From: Prosopocoilus inquinatus
Taxonomy: Eukaryota; Arthropoda; Insecta; Coleoptera; Lucanidae
Reading direction: 5' to 3'
DNA: 64,000 bases
NCBI GenBank assembly: GCA_036172665.1
Contig: CM069876.1
Coordinates: forward strand, 41,137,001-41,201,000
The notes beneath the pieces were generated by a model. The model made no database searches and was not told the DNA's origin. It saw only the letters and a program-made list of their open reading frames with translations. Positions 57,700-64,000 of the stretch are shown piece by piece. The first letter of the stretch is position 1, and each line of letters opens with the position of its first letter. The translations under genes were made by a program, and so were the position numbers.

Positions 57700-57800
57700 G
57701 AAACGGTTTATCGTGCTCTTAACAAAAAAAATGTTCTTTGGATATTCTGTACAGGCAACCATACAAACAACTGCGTTCATTGGGTTGCCTACACTGCATC
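57700..57800. repeat. Single copy of the GGCAACC-stem repeat
   Basis: AGGCAACC at 57753-57760 and GGTTGCCT at 57783-57790 around a loop containing GTTCATTG, preceded by AAATGTTCTTTG as at 27.9 kb. The homology stops soon after the stem, so this copy is truncated. Confidence 0.65.
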
Positions 57801-60090
57801 GGAGGCGTATTTACATTTCGCACGTTTGCGACATCATAAGTTTACATGCTTGGATACTTGGCTTATGACGTGTACATGACTTACATGATCTGGCTTATTA
57901 GGTTCTGCTTTTAGCACCTTTTAGCAAATGTTAAATTCAATTTTAAATAAAATATTCAAATTTGGTGACATAATAAATTTTACTAAACGAGGAACATCTC
58001 GTAGCAATGTTTTTGTCAGATACGACTTCTATCCTTAACAGGGCAGTTACTGGTTAGTGATGGGGCAATATTGCAGTCAATAGTGAAAGCTTTTTTGATG
58101 AAAACTCGTAGAATGTTTCAATGAAAGTAAAGTGCGAACCCTGACTGAATTAATGAAAAATCTAGAACTTATTTTCACTATATTCTTTCTGCTGACGTTT
58201 CGGCTTTGTGACAAATAAATTTCCTTAGGACTGCCGCGCTTTTTGTTGTGATTAGTTTTTCTTTTTTCTACAAAAAGCCCTGAGAAAATTCTTTTACAAC
58301 AAAGATTGAAACTCAATTAAAAAGTAGGAGACGTGAAAACTACAAGGAAAATGAACAACAGTCTTAGAAGCCTTCAAAATTTTGCAATTTACAGTGCGGT
58401 TTACCGACTAATGAAGCCGTTTTTAATTAAAAAAAAGGAAGAATGAAACCAGTTTAACGATCCAACAAAATACAATTGTGGCGAGCAAGTTCGAACTATG
58501 TTTCAATCCCTTTATAATTGACTGCTTTTGTGATGTGAAAATTGCGGAGTGCGGGGCAGTAAAAGGTGCCTGAAAATTATATTATATTGATTACATAAAC
58601 TTTGAGCGAACAGGAAACTAATTAACTAATTTCTTGTTCGTTGAAAATTATCCCAAATTTATAATTAATCAGAAAGTTCGTAAAATCAATGCAAACGTCG
58701 ACGTCTCATTGTACAGGATAGTTCCTTGGGGATTAAAATATTTCATTCTGATGTCGGAAAATAATTTCTGTTGATTACATACAGTACTGGCCGATTGCCT
58801 TTTAAACATATGCGTTTTTTCGATTCGTGTCGTAAACGTCTCCAACTAATCATATTTCTTTTTTTATTTTTGTAGTGCGTTCTCTGTCGCCGGTTGCATT
58901 ATTCAGGATGTGCAGTTAGACTTTTGCCAATCCTGTATATTAAACGAACTCTTGGAATATTTACTGTTTCGTTTGAATGTCGGCTTCTTCTTTATCTTAA
59001 GAAATGATGAGATAATGAGAATGCTGGGAAACGTAAATATTTGAGACGCGATAATAATAGAGTTTCCAGCGAATAATTATCACAAAGTTTCTAATCGAAT
59101 GTCGAAGCAATTTCCAGAAAATGTAATTATATTTTTACCAACTCTGTAAAGAATGTACAAGAAAATTTTGGCCGGCAGATACTATTTGGAAATAGATAGA
59201 ACATGTTCTATTTTTGAGATAATTTTCATTTCAATTCTAATTTAAGAAACCCTATGCAAGAAATAGAGTAGGTAGGTGTAAAGCATGCTTAAGAAAAGAG
59301 ATTTACATCTTCTTAATTACATGTAATTTTCTATTGCAAAATGAAATGTATGATTCCATACTAAACAGAATCCCATTAATTTTGTTGAAATCTCATTTAA
59401 TTTCCAACTGTTTCTCCCTTTCTAATTCTTTCCTTTTTTTATCTTTTCTGTGACGGCCGCCTCTTGTTACTATTTTAATACCAATTACGCTTACGAAGTA
59501 AGACGTTCGCGTAATTAGTCGAAACAATTAATATGATTTAATGTTTACACATAAATCTCAGCCATCAGACAATAAAAACCGGGGGCCTGGGTGCGTTCAG
59601 CTCGGCACAAAAGGGCAATCGTTGTCTGCGATGTATACACAAGGACCGGCTTTGTTATCGGATCAATTACACTAGTATTCGCGAACAACGGCAATTTATA
59701 ATTAACTTTATCGGTTCTCGTATGTACAGATACAAAACAAGAAGAACGGCTTATTATGGGCGGAAGAACGACGCGCGCGCCGCCTAGCGGGCGGGCGGCA
59801 TGTCGTTATAACTTTAATCATTTAACTTCGGAAGTTCGATTTAAATTACCATATTCCATTAAAAATCCTATATTTAGAACTAAACTAGCCCGAGTTTAGA
59901 CTTCGATAAGTGAGCGAGCAAAGGGGGAACGAAGCAAAGTAACTTATAACAGCACAACATTTTTTTTTTCGAATTTTAAAAATATAGAATTATGCATTTT
60001 TTGAATTTTCGTTTTGTATTCGTAAGGTTTTTGAATTCGAAATTCTGTTTCTCTTGAAGATACATTGTAACAAAATTGTATCATGCGATC
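57801..60090. other. Giant intron segment, no gene; possible conserved non-coding DNA
   Basis: 59.45-59.83 kb departs from the AT-rich surroundings, with GACGGCCGCC, GGGGGCCTGGGTGCGTTCAG and CGCGCGCGCCGCC-type blocks, TAATTAG motifs and no repeats. It could be a regulatory element, but there is no comparison to prove conservation. Confidence 0.35.
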
Positions 60091-60094
60091 AGCG

Positions 60095-60375
60095 GAATTT
60101 ATAATTAGAACAAGCTGTGATATTTTCCAAAAAAATGGCAACACAGGCTTACCGTTCGGAATTTAAAGTTTAAGTGTCAGAATTGTGACGTTTATTTTTT
60201 GAAATGATTGATAATAAGCGGATTTGTCTTGTGGAACATAAATAAAATAAAGATTGCATAAAGCACGAGCATAACCTCAAATATGACAACTGTCAACTTA
60301 TTTATTTCTCATTGTATCCAACCATATGGTATAAAAAAACACCAATCGCAGCCTCCTGTAATTATGAATTCCATT
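60095..60375. mobile_element. Dispersed inverted-repeat element, copy 2
   Basis: Inverted and diverged relative of 21790-22160: GGAATTTATAATTAGAAC at the left, AATTATGAATTCC at the right, with CAAATATGACAACTGTCAAC and AGTGTCAGAATTGTGAC inside. Confidence 0.65.
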
Positions 60376-63340
60376 GGTCACCCGGTATTAGGCTATTAAA
60401 TTTAAACACAAAATGGGAAAGAGCTTTCGCACTGTTTCTCTGTCCTTGATTTGAATAAATGTGCATACAACTTTATTTTAATTTAATTCCCAACATGTTC
60501 TGATTGCAAATTGCGAACCTGCGAGCACTGTTGCCGTCTGCGCAATTTATAACAACGGCTCGGAGTGGATCTTGCGCTCGCTTATAATTATATTTGCAGT
60601 GAAGACCAAGCGTGTCACGGAGAAACGAAATTAACGGATTATATTGGAATGGAATTAATTTGCCGGGCTTGAAGCAGTAAGTTTGTGGCGAATTAGGGGA
60701 TGAGAGAAGCGTTTGTGATCACTATTGACAAAGGAAATGTAGATTTCACTCAACTCATCTTGTATTGGTACAGTATTCCATTTGGAAATTGGTTTTTATG
60801 GCACCTGCTATAAATAAATCATTTTGTTACGTTCAGATGGGCAACCACCATCAAGTCTGGATGAAAGTATTATAAAAAAAAATAAACACAGAAACCCAAT
60901 TTCGAAATGGAATACTATATGTATTAGGGGTATTCAGAACTGATCCAATTTTTTTAGTAGTTGAATCAATGCTTTGCATTTAATATGAATGGATTTCTAG
61001 AAATCATAGGAAACAGATCGTGAATGATTGCACGGTCTTTTGTAATTCTTCAACGTACTGCTCAAAAACGGTGAATAATATTTGCGCACACAAAGCACGT
61101 CAGACTTAGATTGGATATGGCCGAACCAATTTCCTGCTGCATGTAAGGCACGTCCTATTAATCTTTTTACTATGTTTTGTTATGGATCAATGTCATACTG
61201 CATCGAGGCTTCCATAACCATGCCCATACCCATATACAATAAATACTACGTCCATAAATCGTTTTGTTAAAAAAAAAAAACTCCCCCATTCAATCAGCCT
61301 CCAATTAGGAACTACAAAAATAACTTAGTTTTCGTCGTCAGCAAATAGCCTAATGATATCCAGATGCGTCTCCCTAATAAATTATGCTAATGCGAGGGGG
61401 TGAAGAAACGCGAATCCCCCACGGACTCATCCATCCAGCCCCGTTACCGGAGGTAGCTCGCGTAAAATTGCTACATTTTATTTTAATTATAGTTTAATTG
61501 AGACTAATTTTAATTGCGTTCGGTAAGGACGACGACGGCGACGTGATAAGGCCCGCCTCACATTGTCCTTGCAGATCGCGTGAGACAGCACCCGGCGAGT
61601 ACCACAGTAATTCAATAATAATCACGCCCTCGTATCGAAACGTTACTGTGAAATTAGATTACTTATCCCTGACGCCCTTACTTATCTGTTGGGGGATGAA
61701 AATTGATTCGCCGCGCCGCTATGTGTTACAAGGCGATATTCGAAAAAAGTATGAAGTTTTTATTGGATATATATTTTGAGCGTTAAGCTGGGGGTGAGTG
61801 CCTGTATAAATTTTCTTTTGTTAGGGATGGAATAGGGTGGAGCTTTTCTTCTTCTAATACATTGAGTTGCTACGTCCAATTATTTTAATAAACATCAACA
61901 TCACTTGTCATTTCTTTTTTCAAATTAATTTATTGATTTGTTTCGATTTCCTTTATCACATAGTCTCGTAAAACATGGCATGCATCAAAACATCCCATCC
62001 ATCCGCACATGGTTGGAAGACTCTTTAAAACGCATCATCCAAAGTCAACCTCTTCTAAAAGCCATCATTTCCTTAAGTAATAAAAACGTTTGCGTCGATC
62101 CTTTGAAGGTGATCCTGCCTCTCGTCCTGTTTACTTAATAAATTCGGGTCTGCTTTGTGGCTCGCACCGATGTGGTTCCGCGCTGATAGAATCAATTTCT
62201 TAATGTAAATTCTCGGTAAAATACAAAAGAAATGTTCCTCGCGCGAGACTCAATCTTGGCCCATCGTTTTTTTTTTTTTTGCCGGCGTTTCATTTCTCGC
62301 CGGTTAACTTTAATGTCTTCGGCGTTTAATCTGCATGTGAAATGGTCCTCTGTCCGTTTAATGTTTGACGCGTAATCGCCGTGAACGGGCTTCGTTTTTA
62401 TTATTAAGTCGTAATTTTGCTACTGTGGTGGAATTATAATAAAACGACGGGCGACGCGGAATTTGCTGAAATGAATCACAGTGTGTACCCGAATGCTAAA
62501 ATTTAACTATTGAATCCATTAAAAAATATTTGTTTTACAGCTCATCGTGGTCTTTTCCATGAAATTAAATTTTATGTAATGAAATGTGAGGCGGTTCAAA
62601 CAAATTAAACTTTGAAACACGTGCAGAGTGAATAAATTAAAAATGAATGGAATTTTAAAATTTAAACAAATATGTATTTTCTATACTTGTGTCGAGTGTT
62701 TTTTTAAAGACAGAGGTTTAGAGACACCCTGTATAAGTCAAGATTTTCTCTTTATTTCGGTTATAGTTTCTAATTTTTCAATGAAAAGATCTGCAATTTA
62801 TTATTAATTTAAGACAAGTTGATTGAACATCGTTCACGATAAACAATTTTTCAAATTTGCCTTTACTGATATCGTGACGGGTGAATTCCTCGTTTATCGT
62901 TTCAGATGTTTCAGAGTTCAATACTTATGATTAAAGTCAAATGTTTACGTGAAATTAATTCGTAGAAGGAGACTATAAATATTAATAATTATAATAGTTT
63001 AAAAATAAAAATGAACTTGTATAGTTATGGTCAACGATAATGTGACTCCAATAAGACAGTCTAGATCAGAGATTCTCATCCATTTGTAAACATCACCCCC
63101 CCCCCCCCCCCTTTAGAAGAAAAGACAGATTTCACCTTCCCCAATTCAACCTTAATTCTTACTACAACGCTGTAAAAAAAATCGTCGTAGTAAATTGTAT
63201 TAAACGTCATCCAGTTAAAAATTTAATATTAAATTTAGGTTATTAAGTTATTATAATTTTTCAATTAAAAAATTAGCGTGCTTATCCAAATAAGCAGTGA
63301 ATCTTTTTAATTACTAATTATTTTCAAGAAAATCTAATGG
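60376..63340. other. Giant intron segment; possible regulatory block at 61.3-61.75 kb
   Basis: 61.30-61.75 kb is repeat-free and GC-richer with a cluster of TAAT cores (CTAATGATATCC, CTCCCTAATAAATTATGCTAATG) near 61350-61392, an arrangement seen in homeodomain-bound enhancers. A 93-codon frame at 61498-61779 is unrecognised. A C16 homopolymer lies at 63096-63111. Elsewhere nothing is supported. Confidence 0.35.
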
Positions 63341-64000
63341 AGCGATCATCGTCATTTAGAGCGCCATCACTTGACAAACAGACGAAACTTTTTTAAATAA
63401 ATTTAAATTTTAAAAATTTTTCATCGATTCCTTCACCTTATACTGTATTTTTAAAAAATGATTATTATAGTCAACGAAAATAAAAAAATTAAAATGAAAA
63501 GAAATTGAGTAATAGGAAACAGATTTCTTTCGTTCGATTCCCAGTCCGCCACTAATAGTTCATCGACCTCCAAACGACCCGTAGACCCTGTAGATCCATC
63601 GGGGATGAATATCGATCCTATTGAAGCGCCATCTATTGTCCCAGAATGACAACTATTTTAATCGAATATCCGTAAAACGATATCTTCAAAAAAAGCAATG
63701 TCTCAAATCGAATCGAAAGTCCGCATGAAACCGTTTTTTTAGGACGCCATCTGTTGCTCTAAAGCAAAAAAAATTTTAACTGAATTTGATTGAAAAAACG
63801 CTGACGTTCTACGTTCTCAGCCAAATTCCTAGGCAAAGATATTAATTTAAAAATTAGATTTCCAAATACAAAAATCACGGCATGACAGCTAGACAGATCT
63901 AGACAGGACTAAGGGCAGGACTCGATTCGATTCGGAACGCCATCTCTTGGTCTTGTTGTTATTGCATTTCATCTTCACGTTCTCAGTGGCGCCCTATCTT
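63341..64000. mobile_element. Third GCGCCATCT-box element, cut by window end
   Basis: Boxes at about 63360, 63625, 63742 and 63934; GACCTCCAAACGACCCGTAG followed by GATCCATCGGGGATGAATAT at 63558-63612 matches the terminal GGGGTC-rich segment of the 7.9-10.3 kb copy. One end lies beyond the window. Confidence 0.5.

Noticed and set aside
61498..61779. 93-codon frame
   Set aside because: No similarity I recognise; lies in a probable regulatory block and the initiator is not an ATG.
63096..63111. C16 run
   Set aside because: Simple homopolymer; length may be a sequencing artefact, no feature implied.

Overview
The window is a piece of an animal, almost certainly insect, nuclear genome. It is AT-rich, has canonical GT-AG introns, is full of small non-autonomous DNA transposons and minisatellites, and carries no prokaryotic gene organisation. 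The only gene I can support is on the + strand: an internal part of trio (Trio/Kalirin family Rho guanine-nucleotide exchange factor). A beetle is plausible from the repeat landscape, but this is a guess.

Layout. 1-6.0 kb is upstream intron or flank. It holds a GC-richer stretch at about 4.35-4.83 kb that looks like a promoter plus a non-coding first exon. Eight coding exons lie between 6028 and 27092: the last part of the SEC14/CRAL-TRIO lipid-binding module (exon A), its end plus the start of the spectrin-repeat array (B), a spectrin helix carrying 26 consecutive glycines (C), the second spectrin repeat (D), two homologous short exons that look like alternatives (E and F), then G and H, which continue the next repeat. 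The summed coding length is 1756 nt and the frame is open across every junction. The N-terminus, the remaining spectrin repeats, both DH-PH modules and the C-terminus are outside. After exon H I find no trio exon in 36.9 kb, so 27093-64000 appears to be one very long intron, with candidate recursive splice sites near 53.16 kb and 37.38 kb.

The introns are filled with mobile DNA whose boundaries can often be placed from terminal inverted repeats and target duplications. There are three TTA/TAA-flanked MITEs plus a fourth probable one, TA-flanked mariner/pogo-like MITEs, hAT-like elements that carry internal tandem arrays, a 714-bp element with a 9-bp duplication (Mutator-like), long foldbacks, and several tandem arrays. 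One MITE insertion is confirmed inside the window by a related, unoccupied copy of its host repeat.

The best candidates for new biology are: (i) exons E and F as duplicated, probably mutually exclusive exons re-coding one spectrin helix of Trio; (ii) a 58-bp minisatellite that runs into the exon D splice acceptor and repeats an acceptor-like sequence in alternate units; (iii) the poly-glycine insertion in the spectrin array; (iv) a candidate recursive splice site with an associated short exon deep in the giant intron. No rRNA, tRNA, CRISPR, viral or toxin gene was recognised.
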